The notes: generated by a model from the letters alone, not told the origin. A DNA stretch of 64,000 bases from Fimbriimonadaceae bacterium (GCA_026129685.1 JAHCHO010000003.1:1-64000), one strand, 5' to 3'; positions 32,382 to 43,498 are shown, counted from the stretch's first letter. Program-made: numbers and translations.

Positions 32382-34229
32382 TTACTGACCCGTCCCGGGG
32401 ATGCCGGGGTAGATCACGACGGGCGGTTCGCGCTCGCCACGGCGGTCCCGGTCGACACGCTCGGCACGGACCTTCGACAGGAGGTCGGGGCGGGTGTGGG
32501 GCGGCGCCTTGGGCTCGGCGAACGCCTTCTCGAAGACGGACCAGAGGGGATCGATGTCGTGGGACAGGTCGAAGACCATGACCCCCTGGGTCGAGCCGAC
32601 CGCCGCCTGTAGGCACCGTTGCAGGGCGTCGACGTCGCCTTTGAAGGTGTTGATCGCCAGTCCGGCATAGGTCCAGGTGGCGTCGCGGGCGATCCGGTTG
32701 GAGAGTTGCCCGGCCGCTTCGACGGTGGCGCCGGGCGCGATCCCGTAACGGAGCGAATCGGCGATCGTCGCGTCGGTGTAGTAACAGCCGGTGACGAGGT
32801 AGTCGAGGAGATCGGCGTACCCAGTTCGGCGATAGCTGTCGTTGATAAACGCGAAGCCGGCATCGAACAGGGGCGAGGCGTAGTTCGATCCGAAGTTGGG
32901 GTACTCGCCGTACCAGGAGCCCACGTAGACGCCCAGCTTGGCGCCGGGACGGGCACGGTCGACGGTCGCGCGGGCGCGGGCCATAAAGTTGCGGACGGTG
33001 GCGGCTTTGAAGGTGAGCCAAGCGTCGTAGAAGCGGCCGGGAAGGACGCCTCGCGAGTAGTCGGGGCGCACGTCGTACACGAACACGTCCTCGGGCCACT
33101 GGACGGGTTGGCCGACGAAGGCCTCGAAGCCCCGCCGCGCGTCCTCGCTGAAGTCCGCGTTCAGGCCCCCGAAGCGGAGGCGGTCGTCGAAGATCACGCC
33201 GTCAATGTCGTAGTTGGCGAGGGCCTCGTCGACGATCTGCAGGACCTTGTCCTGGACCTCCTTCTTGTGGGGGTTCGTCATGAGGGGAATCTGTTGGCTC
33301 AGCCGCTCGCCGATCGGCACGAAGACGGGCTTGTGCTCGAACGTGATGGTGTCGCGAGGTTTGGCGTAGAGCCTCAGGAACTCCGCGCCCTCGCCGATCC
33401 CGATCAGCACGGCGCCGCCGGCGGGGATGCCGACGGCGAGGCTGCGCACAGCTTCGACGGTGGTCTGCATCAGGACCTTGCCCCGGACGTCCACGATGGC
33501 CGCGAGATGGCCCTCGAGGGCGCGACGGGGGAGGGCGGCGACGCTGTTGTAGGCGGCGATGCGGGTGCCGTCGTCGGGCGGGCCCACGTTCGGCTCGTCC
33601 ATTCCGCGAAAACGGGGATCGGTGAAGAAGCTCGCCTTGAGCGTCACCTCGGTTTCGTAAAGGACGGTTTGCAGGTCGGGTCGGTCGAGTCCCGGTCCGG
33701 CCGGGCCGGGCTTCTCGAGTTGGGCGATTCGGTGGCCGTCGCTGAAGACGTTGAAGGAGCAGATCAGGGAGAGGCCGGCCGCACGGCACTCCTTGGACAT
33801 CGCGGCGAGGGGGTCGTACTCGGCGGGCATCCGCTCGTTGCGCCATTGGGTGAGTTTGGGGGCGAATCGGCTCGGATAGAGGGTGTAGCCGACGATCGGT
33901 TTGACGTCGAACACGATCGTGTTGAAGCCGGCGGTCTTGGCCCTTTCGACGAGGCGGCGGACCTTCTCGTCGTCGTTCACGCGGCCAAGGTTGGCGGTGC
34001 CGTCCACCCAGAGGACGCGGGCTTGGAGGGCGTTGTCGCGGGCCGTTCGCTGGGCGATGCCCCATCCGTTGCCGAGGGTGTCGAGGGTGACGGGCGGTAG
34101 GCCGGGCAGCGGGGCGACGGTCTCGAACCGGTTCCGAGGGGGGGCGACGCGGAGGGGCTCGACCGTCGGTTGGGCGAACGCGCGCGAGCCGACGACGAGC
34201 AGCACGCCGCAGAGGACGGAGCGAAGCAT
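32382..34229 (-). CDS. Secreted GHL10/DUF187-type glycoside hydrolase-like protein
   Basis: 615 aa from the ATG at 34229. Signal peptide 1-19 (LCGVLLVVGSRAFA). The (beta/alpha)8-type core shows the GHL10 pattern: VLWVDGTANLGRVNDDEKVRRLVERAKTAG at the N-terminus, NYDIDGVIFDDRLRFGGLNADF in the middle with the acidic DD pair, and LGVYVGSWYGEYPNFGSNY. GHL10 proteins are putative glycosidases related to YngK; no substrate is assigned. A TACAAC -10 (complement of 34237-34242) ends 7 nt before the ATG. Convergent with mutL across 112 bp that hold no gene. Confidence 0.82.
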   Translation of the reverse strand: MLRSVLCGVLLVVGSRAFAQPTVEPLRVAPPRNRFETVAPLPGLPPVTLDTLGNGWGIAQRTARDNALQARVLWVDGTANLGRVNDDEKVRRLVERAKTAGFNTIVFDVKPIVGYTLYPSRFAPKLTQWRNERMPAEYDPLAAMSKECRAAGLSLICSFNVFSDGHRIAQLEKPGPAGPGLDRPDLQTVLYETEVTLKASFFTDPRFRGMDEPNVGPPDDGTRIAAYNSVAALPRRALEGHLAAIVDVRGKVLMQTTVEAVRSLAVGIPAGGAVLIGIGEGAEFLRLYAKPRDTITFEHKPVFVPIGERLSQQIPLMTNPHKKEVQDKVLQIVDEALANYDIDGVIFDDRLRFGGLNADFSEDARRGFEAFVGQPVQWPEDVFVYDVRPDYSRGVLPGRFYDAWLTFKAATVRNFMARARATVDRARPGAKLGVYVGSWYGEYPNFGSNYASPLFDAGFAFINDSYRRTGYADLLDYLVTGCYYTDATIADSLRYGIAPGATVEAAGQLSNRIARDATWTYAGLAINTFKGDVDALQRCLQAAVGSTQGVMVFDLSHDIDPLWSVFEKAFAEPKAPPHTRPDLLSKVRAERVDRDRRGEREPPVVIYPGIPGTGQ

Positions 34230-34255
34230 AGGGGTGGTTGTACCCGCTGGGCGGA

Positions 34256-34857
34256 TCAGCGGCCGGAGACGCCCTGGGAGCCGGTCTTGCCGTCGAAGGA
34301 CTCGCCAGCGTGGGGCATCGAGACGTCCTCGATGGCGGGCCCATGCTCGCCTCGGTCGAACAGCACGTCCTCGCCGCCGAGGGGATACTCCTTGCGGAGG
34401 GGATAGCCCACCCAGTCGTCGGGGAGAAGGAAGCGCTGCGTCTGTTCGTTCCCCTCGAAAACGACGCCATAGAGATCGTTGATCTCGCGCTCGGGGTACT
34501 CGGCGCCGAGGAAGAGGCCCTTTGCGGTCGGCACCGTCTGGCCGTCGTCCACTCCGACCTTGACGAAAACGCGGGAGAACCACCGGGTGGACATGAGGTT
34601 GTAGATCACCTCGAAGCGACCGGGAAGATCGCGTTCGTGGGTCCAAGCGCTGTAGTCCGCGCCGAGGCACTCGCAGAAGTAGTCGTAGCCGAGGTCGGGG
34701 TCCTCCTTGAGGACGCGGAGGGCGTCGACGACGCGCTCGCGCGCGACGCACAGAAACAGATCGTCGCGGAAGGTCTTGACCTTGATCAAGTCCTCGCCGA
34801 GGGCCACGCGGACTTTGACGACCTCGAGCCTCTCCTCGCCGAGCATGGGGTTCGGCA

Positions 34858-34858
<1 letters not shown>
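34256..34858 (-). CDS. nuoC: NADH-quinone oxidoreductase subunit C
   Basis: 200 aa. Peripheral-arm 30-kDa subunit of complex I. Signature EREINDLYGVVFEGNEQTQRFLLPDDWVGYPLRKEYPL is intact. The ATG shares one base with the nuoA stop (TGATG), so translation is coupled. The C-terminal 25 residues (EDVSMPHAGESFDGKTGSQ) extend beyond the core. In most operons nuoB separates nuoA and nuoC; here it is absent, and downstream lies a secreted hydrolase gene instead of nuoD. Confidence 0.95.
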
Positions 34859-35319
<461 letters not shown>

Positions 35320-35328
35320 ACGGCGGGG

Positions 35329-35334
35329 ATTCTA
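35329..35334 (-). promoter_or_regulatory. -10 box of nuoA
   Basis: TAGAAT on the minus strand, 9 nt before the ATG. Confidence 0.45.
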
Positions 35335-35371
35335 CCTCTGGGGGAGGTCGAACCGTCGGCGCCGTTGGGAG

Positions 35372-36826
35372 CTACTTCAGGAGCTTCTCGACGACCTTGC
35401 CGTGCACGTCGGTCAGCCTAAAGTTTCTGCCCTGAAACTTGAACGTAAGCTGGGTGTGGTCGATGCCCATCAGGTGGAGGATGGTGGCGTGGAGGTCGTG
35501 GACGTGAACGGCGTCCTCGGCGATGTTGTATCCGAGTTCGTCGGTTTGCCCCACCGATCCGGGTCGGATGCCGCCGCCCGCCATCCACATGGTGAAGGCG
35601 CGGGGATGGTGGTCGCGACCCGGGTAGGGGGACATGCCACGGCCTTCGTTCATGGGGGTCCGTCCGAACTCGCCGCCCCAGACGACGAGGGTCTGTTCGA
35701 GCAAGCCGCGCCGTTTGAGGTCCATGACGAGGGCGGCGGCGGCTTGGTCGGTCTGCTTGGTCAGCCGGCCCAAGCCGGTCTTGATGTCCGAATCGGCGCT
35801 CGTGCCGTGTTGGTCCCATCCCCGGTGGTAGAGCTGGACGAAGCGCACGCCTCGCTCGACCAAACGGCGGGCGAGGAGGCAGTTGTTGGCGAAGCTCTTC
35901 GCGCCAGGCTCGGCCCCGTATAGCGCCATGGTTTCGGGGGTTTCTTTGGACACATCCGCCAACTCGGGGACGCTCGTCTGCATCCGGTAGGCGAGTTCGT
36001 ACTGGGCGATCCGGGTTTCGACCTCGGGGTCGAGCGACCGTTTGTGCTCGAGCGAATTGAGGTCGCGCAAGGCGTCGAGGGTGTCGCGGCGCACCTGGCG
36101 CGAGACCCCGGCGGGGTCGGACACGTAGAGCACGGGGTCGCCCTGGGAGCGCAGTTCGACGCCTTGGTAGAGGGTGGGCAGAAACCCGCTTCCCCAACAG
36201 GCCTTGCCTCCGTCCGGGTTGTTCTCGCCCGAGATCAGGACGACGAAACCGGGCAGGTCCTGGTTCTCGGTGCCGAGGCCGTAGTTCAGCCAGGATCCCA
36301 TGCTCGGCCGACCGGGGAGTTGAAACCCGGTGTTCATGAAGATCTGGGCGGGCGCGTGGTTGAACTGGTCGGTGTGCATGGAGCGGACGACGGCGACGTC
36401 GTCGGCGATCTCCTTGAAGTGAGGGAGCAGTTCCGAGACCCATTGACCGGTCGAGCCGACCTGCTCGAACTTGTGCGGCGAGCCGAGGAGTTTTGGGGTG
36501 CCCTTGATGAAAGCGAAACGCTCGCCCTTGATCAGCTCTTCGGGGCAAGGCTGGCCGTCGAACTTCTGGAGAAGCGGTTTGGGATCGAAGAGGTCGACCT
36601 GCGAGGGGGCGCCGGCCATGAAGAGGAAGATCACGTTCTTGACCTTCGCGGGCATCGGCGGCTTCTTGGGAGCGAGGGGGTTTCGGGCGTTCTGATCGAC
36701 GGGGAGGGCGTAGCCCAAGTCGCGCAGCATGGCGGAGAGGGCGAGGGCGCCGACGCCGTAGCCGAGTTCCTTGAAGAACGTGCGCCGGGTGATGTGTCGT
36801 AGTATTCGTTCCTGGGCACTATCCAT
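35372..36826 (-). CDS. DUF1501 family protein, Tat-exported
   Basis: 484 aa. Twin-arginine signal at 14-35 ([22 protein letters not shown]). The body is the alkaline-phosphatase-like DUF1501 fold: [97 protein letters not shown]. Activity is unproven; the family is typical of Planctomycetes-like lineages, nearly always beside a DUF1549/DUF1553 gene. That is so here: the PSD1 gene ends 5 bp upstream. Together they are thought to act outside the cytoplasmic membrane on unknown substrates. Confidence 0.92.
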   Translation of the reverse strand: MDSAQERILRHITRRTFFKELGYGVGALALSAMLRDLGYALPVDQNARNPLAPKKPPMPAKVKNVIFLFMAGAPSQVDLFDPKPLLQKFDGQPCPEELIKGERFAFIKGTPKLLGSPHKFEQVGSTGQWVSELLPHFKEIADDVAVVRSMHTDQFNHAPAQIFMNTGFQLPGRPSMGSWLNYGLGTENQDLPGFVVLISGENNPDGGKACWGSGFLPTLYQGVELRSQGDPVLYVSDPAGVSRQVRRDTLDALRDLNSLEHKRSLDPEVETRIAQYELAYRMQTSVPELADVSKETPETMALYGAEPGAKSFANNCLLARRLVERGVRFVQLYHRGWDQHGTSADSDIKTGLGRLTKQTDQAAAALVMDLKRRGLLEQTLVVWGGEFGRTPMNEGRGMSPYPGRDHHPRAFTMWMAGGGIRPGSVGQTDELGYNIAEDAVHVHDLHATILHLMGIDHTQLTFKFQGRNFRLTDVHGKVVEKLLK

Positions 36827-36831
36827 ATGGG

Positions 36832-39800
36832 TCAGCCTTTCGTCAGCGTTTCGTCCAAGTTCAGGAGCACGTTCGCGACGAGGGTCCAGACGGCGTCCTC
36901 GGTGGTCGCCTTCTCCGAGCCCGCCACGCGCCGCGCCTGCACGGGTTCGTTGGCGTAGCGCGCGCGCAACCGCGCGGCCAGCGTCGTCAATCGTTTTATT
37001 TCTTCAGGAAGGGGCGCTCTTCCTACACATATCTTGAAACCACGCGCCACCTTCGCGGCGTCGTCTCCCGAACCCATGCGCCGAGCCAGTCCGCGAGCGG
37101 CTTCTAGGAGACCCTCGTCGTTCAGCAACGCCAAGGCTTGGAGCGGGGTGTTGGTCCGAATGCGGCGCACGGTGCACTCCTCTCGGCTGGTGGCGTCGAA
37201 GGCCATGAACATGGGGTACGGGGCGGTTCGCTTCCAGTAGGTGTAGAGCGAGCGACGGTACCGGTCCGGCCCGGTTTCGGTGCGCCACTGCTCGCCCGAG
37301 TACGGGCTGTTCCACGTTCCCTCGGGTTGGTAGGGGTACACGCTGGGACCCCCGATCTTCGGGTTGAGGAGCCCCCCGTAACGGAGAGCGGCGTCCCGAA
37401 TCGCTTCCGCTTCCAGGCGAACGCGCGGGCCACGGGCCAGCAGGCGATTGGCGGGGTCGGCGGCGAGCATCGCCGGGGTGGCGCGAGAGGTTTGGCGGTA
37501 GGTGGCGGAGGTGACGATCGTCTTGAGCAACGCTTTCATGTCCCAGCCTCGGTCCATGAACTCGACGGCGAGCCAGTCCAGGAGGGGAGGGTTCGCGGGA
37601 GGCGAGCCCTGGGTGCCGAAGTCCTCGGCCGTCTCGACGAGCCCCTGCCCGAAGAGCTGCTCCCACATCCGGTTCACCTGAACGCGGGCGGTGAGGGGGT
37701 TGTCCTTCGAAACGAGCCATTGGGCCAGCCCGAGGCGGTTGCCGGGCCGTTTCCCGAAGGGCGACAGCACCACCGGGGTGTCGGCTCGGACGAGTTCGCC
37801 CTTGCTGAGGAACTCGCCACGCTCGTGGACGTTGGCCTGGAGCGGCAGGGCGGCGGGTTTGTCGCGCATGACAAGGGCGGTCGGAATGGCTCGCTGAAGT
37901 TCCTCGAGGTTGCGTTGGGCGGCCGCGAGCCGGTCGCGCAGGTCGCGGGTGGCGGCCGAGCGGGAGGCGAAGTGGGCGCGCAACCGGGCCTCGTCCGAAG
38001 CGATTCGATCCGGTCGCGCCCAAGCGGCGCGAACCTCGCTCGGATAGGCGGCGAGGAGAGGTTCAGGGTCGCCGGTGAGGGCGACGCGGAATCGCCCCAG
38101 GTTGTGCCGGTCGTACTTCGAGCGCTGTTCCAGGGTGACGACCAGGTCGGTCGAGACGGGCGTCACGATGGGCTCGACGAACTCGGCGATCAGCCAGTGG
38201 GAACGGCCGGTCTGTTGGGCGACGGCCCACCCCTCGCCGGTGCCGGGACGGACGGCGGCGTTGGCGGAGAAGCCCATTTGGCTGTAGTCGGCGACCGCTT
38301 CGCGAAGGGCCACCGGTTTTCCGGCGACCTCCACCTGGACGCCGGTCAGGACGAAGTTGCCATTGTCGGATCGGCCGGGGCCGGTTCCGGGGAGGGACGG
38401 GTCGGTCAGAACCTCGAGGCGCAAGCCGGTCAGGCGGGCCGGTCCCTTCACCTTGCCGACCGCCTTCGTCGTGTCGTTTTTGGGGTTCGGGCCGCCGATC
38501 CGGACGGTGCCGTCGGCGGAAACCTCGGCGGCGGCGCCCTCGGCGGAGGTGACGGAGGACGGGACCAGGAGGGTCCAGTCGGTCTCCCGCGGACCGTCGG
38601 CCTTCCATCGTTCGTAGGCGGCGCGGGTCGCGGGGTCGAAGTAGTCGAGCTTGGCCCGCAGGGTCCCAACCTGGGCGCGGAGCGCTTGGCGTCGGGTTGC
38701 CTGTTCCGGCGTGGGGGCGTCCATTTCGGCCTCGTACCATTTCTCCTCGGAGACCTCCTTCGGGCCGCGCGGGTAGATCTTCGAATTCGAGAAGAAGGCG
38801 GCCATTCGGTAGAAGTCCTTCTGGGAGAAGGGATCGTACTTGTGGTCGTGGCAGCGGGCGCAGGCGAGGGTGGAGCCGAGCCAGACGGTGGCGGTGGTGC
38901 TCACGCGGTCGAGGACGACGTTGAAGTGGGCCTCTTCCTGGTCCACGCCGCCTTCCAGGTTCAGCATCGAGTTACGGTGGAAGCCGGTGGCGAGGAGTTG
39001 GTCCACCGAGGGGTTTGGCAACAGGTCGCCGGCGATCTGTTCGATGGTGAACTGGTCGAAGGGCAGGTTCCGGTTGAAGGCGGCGATGAGCCAGTCCCGG
39101 TATTTCCAGGCGGTGCGCCCGAGGTCTTTCTCGAAGCCGTCGGTGTCGGCGTAGCGGCCGAGGTCGAGCCACACGCGGGCCTGCTTTTCGCCGTAGGCTG
39201 GGGAGGCGAGCAACCGGTCCACGACCTTTTCGTAGGCTTGGGGCGAACGATCGGCGACGAAGGCGTCGATCTCTTCGGGGCTGGGGGGCAATCCGGTCAG
39301 GTCGAAACTCAGGCGGCGAAGGAGGGTTGGCCGGTCGGCCTCGGGCGAGGGTCGCCACCCCTTGGCCTCCAAGGCGGCGAGGACAAAGGCGTCCAGCGGC
39401 TGTTTCGGCCATGTCTTGTCTTCCAAAGATGGCGTTTTCGGACGTACCGGGGGAACGTAGGCCCAGTGTTTGCGGGCTTCCCCTACGGCCAGCGACGCCC
39501 CACCGGCGATCCAGGCTTCGATCGTCCGCACTTGGGAGGCGGACAGAGGGGGAAAGCCCATCGGCATCCGGGTCAAGCCCCCCTCGCCCCGCACCCGTTG
39601 GAGGATTCGGGACGCTCTCGGGTTTCCGGCGACGAAGGCGGGACCGCTCGCGCCACCTTTGGCGATCCCGGCGGGCGAAGCCAGGTCCAAGCCGCCCTTG
39701 GCCGATGGCCCCGCATGGCAGGACGAGCAGTTCGCCTTGAAGATCGGCGCGACGTCGCTCCACGTGAGGAGAGTTTCGAACTTGGCGCCTTGGCGCACCC

Positions 39801-40143
39801 AGGCGGCCAACGTTTCGACCTGGGCTTTCGGCAGGGCGGGAAAGCCCAGCGGCATTCTCTTGCCCTTGTCGGGGTGGTCGAGGCGGACGACGAGGGACGA
39901 GCGCTCCGGTGCCCCGGGCACGACGGCCTTGCGAACGCCGGTCGGGGTCGATAGGTCGAGTCCGCCCTGAGCATCGGCCCCGGAGTGGCAACCGAGGCAA
40001 CTCGCCTTGAGGATCGGGGCGACCTGGCGCGCGTAGTCGACAGGATCCTCGCGGGGAACGGTCCCGGCCGAGGCGAGCAACAAGACGTACGGACTCGCGC
40101 TTCCGAGCGCAAGCCACCAACGGGTACGGGTTCGACCGATCAT
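36832..40143 (-). CDS. PSD1/DUF1549-DUF1553 protein with two cytochrome c-type domains
   Basis: 1103 aa from the ATG at 40143. Export signal at the N-terminus. Two heme-binding motifs, C49-LG-C52-H53 and C139-SS-C142-H143, lie in tandem planctomycete-type cytochrome modules, each followed by a KGGLDL/QGGLDL block and a MP-GFP block with the Met that can be the second ligand. DUF1549 follows ([69 protein letters not shown] with a third CxxCH). DUF1553 then closes the protein ([18 protein letters not shown]). Redox role inferred from hemes; substrate unknown. Confidence 0.92.
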   Translation of the reverse strand: MIGRTRTRWWLALGSASPYVLLLASAGTVPREDPVDYARQVAPILKASCLGCHSGADAQGGLDLSTPTGVRKAVVPGAPERSSLVVRLDHPDKGKRMPLGFPALPKAQVETLAAWVRQGAKFETLLTWSDVAPIFKANCSSCHAGPSAKGGLDLASPAGIAKGGASGPAFVAGNPRASRILQRVRGEGGLTRMPMGFPPLSASQVRTIEAWIAGGASLAVGEARKHWAYVPPVRPKTPSLEDKTWPKQPLDAFVLAALEAKGWRPSPEADRPTLLRRLSFDLTGLPPSPEEIDAFVADRSPQAYEKVVDRLLASPAYGEKQARVWLDLGRYADTDGFEKDLGRTAWKYRDWLIAAFNRNLPFDQFTIEQIAGDLLPNPSVDQLLATGFHRNSMLNLEGGVDQEEAHFNVVLDRVSTTATVWLGSTLACARCHDHKYDPFSQKDFYRMAAFFSNSKIYPRGPKEVSEEKWYEAEMDAPTPEQATRRQALRAQVGTLRAKLDYFDPATRAAYERWKADGPRETDWTLLVPSSVTSAEGAAAEVSADGTVRIGGPNPKNDTTKAVGKVKGPARLTGLRLEVLTDPSLPGTGPGRSDNGNFVLTGVQVEVAGKPVALREAVADYSQMGFSANAAVRPGTGEGWAVAQQTGRSHWLIAEFVEPIVTPVSTDLVVTLEQRSKYDRHNLGRFRVALTGDPEPLLAAYPSEVRAAWARPDRIASDEARLRAHFASRSAATRDLRDRLAAAQRNLEELQRAIPTALVMRDKPAALPLQANVHERGEFLSKGELVRADTPVVLSPFGKRPGNRLGLAQWLVSKDNPLTARVQVNRMWEQLFGQGLVETAEDFGTQGSPPANPPLLDWLAVEFMDRGWDMKALLKTIVTSATYRQTSRATPAMLAADPANRLLARGPRVRLEAEAIRDAALRYGGLLNPKIGGPSVYPYQPEGTWNSPYSGEQWRTETGPDRYRRSLYTYWKRTAPYPMFMAFDATSREECTVRRIRTNTPLQALALLNDEGLLEAARGLARRMGSGDDAAKVARGFKICVGRAPLPEEIKRLTTLAARLRARYANEPVQARRVAGSEKATTEDAVWTLVANVLLNLDETLTKG

Positions 40144-40206
40144 GCCGATGCGGGATAGCTTAACGCAGAACGGCGGGCCGCGCAACCCCGACGGCAAGAA
40201 TCTCGA

Positions 40207-41772
40207 TCAGGACCGAGGCGGGGCGGGGAGAGGATCGGGCGACCCGATCCGCTCGGTCACCTCGACGAAGTCGAACGGGAGGGCGTAGCCGCTGTACCAA
40301 CTTCGCTCCTCTAGGTCGGGAAGATCGGTGGCTCCCATCGCGGTGAAGAGGCGCCGGAAGGCGTTCACGGGGGTGGCGTCTTCGGGGACGGCCATCGGCA
40401 AGTCGGGCGGGGTCTGGATCGCGGAGAGGATGGGGAAGGCCTCGCCAAGGTCGGTCTTTTCGAGGGAGTTCTGGTCCAGGCCGAGCTTCGATCCGTGGTC
40501 CCCTTGGAGCACGATGACGGGCGGATTCTCCTTGTCGCCCTCTTTCAGCGCGTCCACGAGTTCGAGCGTTCGTTTGGCGATGTAGGTGACCTGCTCGTCG
40601 TAGCCCTTCCGGTAGTCGTCGGCGGAGCCGACGAAAGCGAGGAAGTCGCTCGCGTCCCAATAGCCGTAAGGCCCTCGGGGGCGTCGGGGTTCGCCGTTGG
40701 GTCCGAAGACGAAGGGGGGATGGGGAGCGAGGATATGGGCGACGACGAATCGTGGCGTCCGGGTCGGGCGGGCCATCGCCGCCAACGTTTCGAACACGTT
40801 GCCCAGGCGTTCGCGACGGCGGTCGTACTGACTTCGAGCCACGTCGTCGCGCAGGAGCCAGGGCGTTTTGGCGAGCAAGGTTCCCTCGAACAGGGTGACG
40901 GCGGCGTCGTTCGCCACGGGCAACTCGTACTTGCCAAAGCCCAGCCCCTCGAACCCGGAGCCGACGGCGAGATAACGGTAGCCGCTCGCTTGGAAGCGCC
41001 GGGCGACGGCGGGTTCCTCGAGCAAGGGGTTCAGCACGCGGCGATCGTTGAACTCGGGTCCGACCTCGGGGAGGAGGGTCTGAAGGAACGCCATGTTCAG
41101 CGAGGAGGTCACCGAGAGTTCGGTCTGGACGTAGTTCGCGCGGGCGCGGCCGGCCACCTGGAACCCGCGATCTCGCAGTCCCTGGACGAACCATGACAGG
41201 TCGGTGCCGATCGCCCGTTTGACGGCGTCTTCGCGACCGAAACCGTCGAGCACGATGTAGAAGACGTCCGGCCGGGGGCCGGGCGGCAGGACCGGGGCTT
41301 CGCGGCGCGCCTCGGCGGAGGCCTTCGGCGCGGGGGGACGCGCAAGGTACCAACCCAGGTTCGCGAGGGACACGAAGGTCACGGATCCGGCCACGAGATT
41401 CAGGATCGACGGGCGAGGCGCCCAACGGCCGGCGACGGCGGCGAAGAGGAGCCCAAGGCCGGCGTACGCGCCAAGGGTCGACGACTCCCCCACCAGGGGT
41501 TTGATCCACGGCGCGACCGTCCCAAACGCCCAAACCCACGCGAGCAGGACGGCGGCGGACGCGGCGCCGCGCGCCGCGTTTCGCCAGAGAATGGCCGCCA
41601 AGATCTGGATCGACACCCCGGCGGCGAGGGCCACCAGAAGCGGGCGGCCCAAGTCGGTGGCGGGCACGATCGCGAGGTTGGCGGTCAGCACGGCCAGAAC
41701 CGGGAAGGCGGCGACGAGGGCCGGGTAGATCGGGATCGGACCGCGTCGACGGTCCGTTCCCGGCTCGTTCAT
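40207..41772 (-). CDS. Membrane-bound sulfatase/phosphatase-superfamily protein
   Basis: 521 aa. About five N-terminal membrane helices (residues 18-150), then an alkaline-phosphatase-superfamily domain: DVFYIVLDGFGREDAVKR (metal Asp), VQTELSVTSSLNMAFL (Thr/Ser nucleophile region), VAHILAPHPPFVFGPNGEP and VIVLQGDHGSKLGL with the Asp-His metal pair. The layout resembles lipoteichoic-acid-synthase or phosphoethanolamine-transferase-like enzymes that act on envelope glycans. The ATG overlaps the methyltransferase stop by 4 nt, making it the third gene of a coupled operon. Confidence 0.82.
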   Translation of the reverse strand: MNEPGTDRRRGPIPIYPALVAAFPVLAVLTANLAIVPATDLGRPLLVALAAGVSIQILAAILWRNAARGAASAAVLLAWVWAFGTVAPWIKPLVGESSTLGAYAGLGLLFAAVAGRWAPRPSILNLVAGSVTFVSLANLGWYLARPPAPKASAEARREAPVLPPGPRPDVFYIVLDGFGREDAVKRAIGTDLSWFVQGLRDRGFQVAGRARANYVQTELSVTSSLNMAFLQTLLPEVGPEFNDRRVLNPLLEEPAVARRFQASGYRYLAVGSGFEGLGFGKYELPVANDAAVTLFEGTLLAKTPWLLRDDVARSQYDRRRERLGNVFETLAAMARPTRTPRFVVAHILAPHPPFVFGPNGEPRRPRGPYGYWDASDFLAFVGSADDYRKGYDEQVTYIAKRTLELVDALKEGDKENPPVIVLQGDHGSKLGLDQNSLEKTDLGEAFPILSAIQTPPDLPMAVPEDATPVNAFRRLFTAMGATDLPDLEERSWYSGYALPFDFVEVTERIGSPDPLPAPPRS

Positions 41773-43151
41773 CGGGGCGCCACCCGATAGAGGACCCGTC
41801 CGGAGTCGGCGATGGGGGCGCGCGCCACGATCCTCAGCCCCGGAGGAATCGACGCCTCAAAGTGCGCTTCGTCGTAGGTCGCGAAGACGTCGCGACGGGC
41901 GCGCATCATCCGTTGCACCTGGGAGTCGGATTTGGGGACCCACTCGACGATCAGAGTTCGCCCGCAACGGGCGAAGGCGGACCAGACGGAGGGCAGGGGA
42001 ACGTTGTTGCCGATCGCGAGGTGATGCACGAGGGCGAGGGCGAGGGCGACGTCGGCGGGACCGCGGTCGAAGAAGCGGTCGCGCTCCCGACCCTCCCAGC
42101 CCCGACCCGGAGGCGGGTTGCGGAGATCCACCAGGAGCGGGTGGAGGTTCGTCGCGTTGGTCGCGCGAACGTGGCGGTACGCCTGTTCGACGGCGGCGGG
42201 GTCCACGTCGGCGGCAAGCGTCCAGAGGCCGACCTCGGCGGCAAGACGGCTGTAGCGACCGTTGTTGGCGCCGAGGTCCCAGCAGGTCGCGCCTTCGGTG
42301 GCGAGTTCGGCGAGCCAACGGCGGACGGTGTCTTCCTTGCTCCTTTGACCGGCCTCGGTGTAGTTGGTGTCCGAGTAGTAGTCGGCCCACTCGGTTCCCT
42401 TCGGCTCCCAGCGCAACGATTCAACGGTGCGGCGCAGGCTTTGGATCAGGCCGCGCATCCCGCCCTCGGACAGGGAGGGGGTTCGCGCCGAAGGTCCGTC
42501 GCCGCGGGACGCCCCGGCCCGGGCGTGCGCGTGAAGGTGGGTCAGAAGGCCGAAACTCCACTTGGTTCTCCACGGCAAGAGCCGGGCGGCAAGGTCGAGC
42601 GGAATGCCATCGAGGTGCTCGCCCATGAGGGCGCCCAGGCGCACGTCCACGTGGGCCATGAGGGCGAGGGGCGCAAGAAAGTGGCGGCAGAACTGGGCGT
42701 AGGCGATCCAGGGCTCGCCGGGAACGTACCGCTCGAAGGACAGTGTGTCGATGAAGACGGGGCGGCCTTCGTCGAACTGCACGTTGTAGGCGCTCGCGTC
42801 CTTCAGGACAAACCCGCGTTCGATGGCTCGCCACTGGAGGTCGAGGGTCAGCAAGGCGGCGTCGCGAAGCATCCCGAAGGACCATTCGTAGGGGTGGCTG
42901 ACGAAGCGAATCGATTTGGGGAGCAGGACGGCCACCGCGCCGGGTTCGGCTTGTCGCTCCAAGTCCGTTTCGGGCGCCGACACGAGAAGGCCGAGGTCCT
43001 CCCATTCGGCGAGCAAGCCGGCTTCCTTGAGGGCGGCGTACTCGTCCCGGTAGGCCTCGTTGACCTGACGATAAAGGACACCGTCCCGGCGAAAGACGAA
43101 GCCGCAGGGATCGCGAAAGGAGCCGCCAAGCCGCCCATCGGCGGCGCTCAC
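41769..43151 (-). CDS. Class I methyltransferase with N-terminal kinase-like region
   Basis: 460 aa from the GTG at 43151, which overlaps the stop of the small upstream gene as GTGA; a TTG at 43199 is in frame but would overlap that gene by 52 nt. Residues about 90-135 (AIERGFVLKDASAYNVQFDEGRPVFIDTLSF) recall the catalytic loop and DxD of aminoglycoside-kinase folds. The C-terminal half is a SAM methyltransferase: CWDLGANNGRYSRLAAEVG, then AADVDPAAVEQAYRHV and ADVALALALVHHLAIGNN. Probably modifies a lipid-linked or surface glycan, given the envelope neighbour; the target is not known. Confidence 0.8.
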   Translation of the reverse strand: MSAADGRLGGSFRDPCGFVFRRDGVLYRQVNEAYRDEYAALKEAGLLAEWEDLGLLVSAPETDLERQAEPGAVAVLLPKSIRFVSHPYEWSFGMLRDAALLTLDLQWRAIERGFVLKDASAYNVQFDEGRPVFIDTLSFERYVPGEPWIAYAQFCRHFLAPLALMAHVDVRLGALMGEHLDGIPLDLAARLLPWRTKWSFGLLTHLHAHARAGASRGDGPSARTPSLSEGGMRGLIQSLRRTVESLRWEPKGTEWADYYSDTNYTEAGQRSKEDTVRRWLAELATEGATCWDLGANNGRYSRLAAEVGLWTLAADVDPAAVEQAYRHVRATNATNLHPLLVDLRNPPPGRGWEGRERDRFFDRGPADVALALALVHHLAIGNNVPLPSVWSAFARCGRTLIVEWVPKSDSQVQRMMRARRDVFATYDEAHFEASIPPGLRIVARAPIADSGRVLYRVAPR

Positions 43152-43327
43152 TTCGGGCTGGAATCCGGTTTGCGGGAAGCGGGGCGGAACCGGGCCCAAA
43201 GGTTGCCGAGGCGGAAGGAGACGAAGTAGCCGAAGGCCAGAAGACCGCCGACCACCGCCTGGAAGATCATGCTGGCGGAGCCGCCGTCGATGTAGCCGAG
43301 AAGGTTGAAGGTTGAAAGGACCTGCAT
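43148..43327 (-). CDS. 59-aa single-helix membrane protein
   Basis: ATG at 43327, TGA at 43148-43150. Sequence starts MQVLSTFNLLGYIDGG, has one membrane helix (ASMIFQAVVGGLLAFGYFVSF) and a basic tail (RLGNLWARFRPASRKPDSSPK). Its stop overlaps the GTG of the methyltransferase by 4 nt, which argues that it is real and translated. It likely anchors or assists the downstream enzymes. It is too short to be found by length-based ORF calling. Confidence 0.75.
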   Translation of the reverse strand: MQVLSTFNLLGYIDGGSASMIFQAVVGGLLAFGYFVSFRLGNLWARFRPASRKPDSSPK

Positions 43328-43482
43328 GGTGGGGATTCCCTACCGGCGCACAACGAGGGAGATCCGGGAGCGTTCACCCGATGGGTCCAATGGTCCGTGA
43401 ACAACCGATGACACGGTTGCCGGACGATGAAGGGAGCCTGACGGCCAGATCAGGAACCGGAGCGAACCCTCGGCCAAACCAG

Positions 43483-43488
43483 TAGAAT
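43483..43488 (+). promoter_or_regulatory. -10 box of nuoF
   Basis: TAGAAT ends 10 nt before the ATG, matching the hexamer of nuoA on the other strand. The rest of the gap 43328-43482 shows no gene. Confidence 0.45.
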
Positions 43489-43498
43489 AGGGTCGCTC

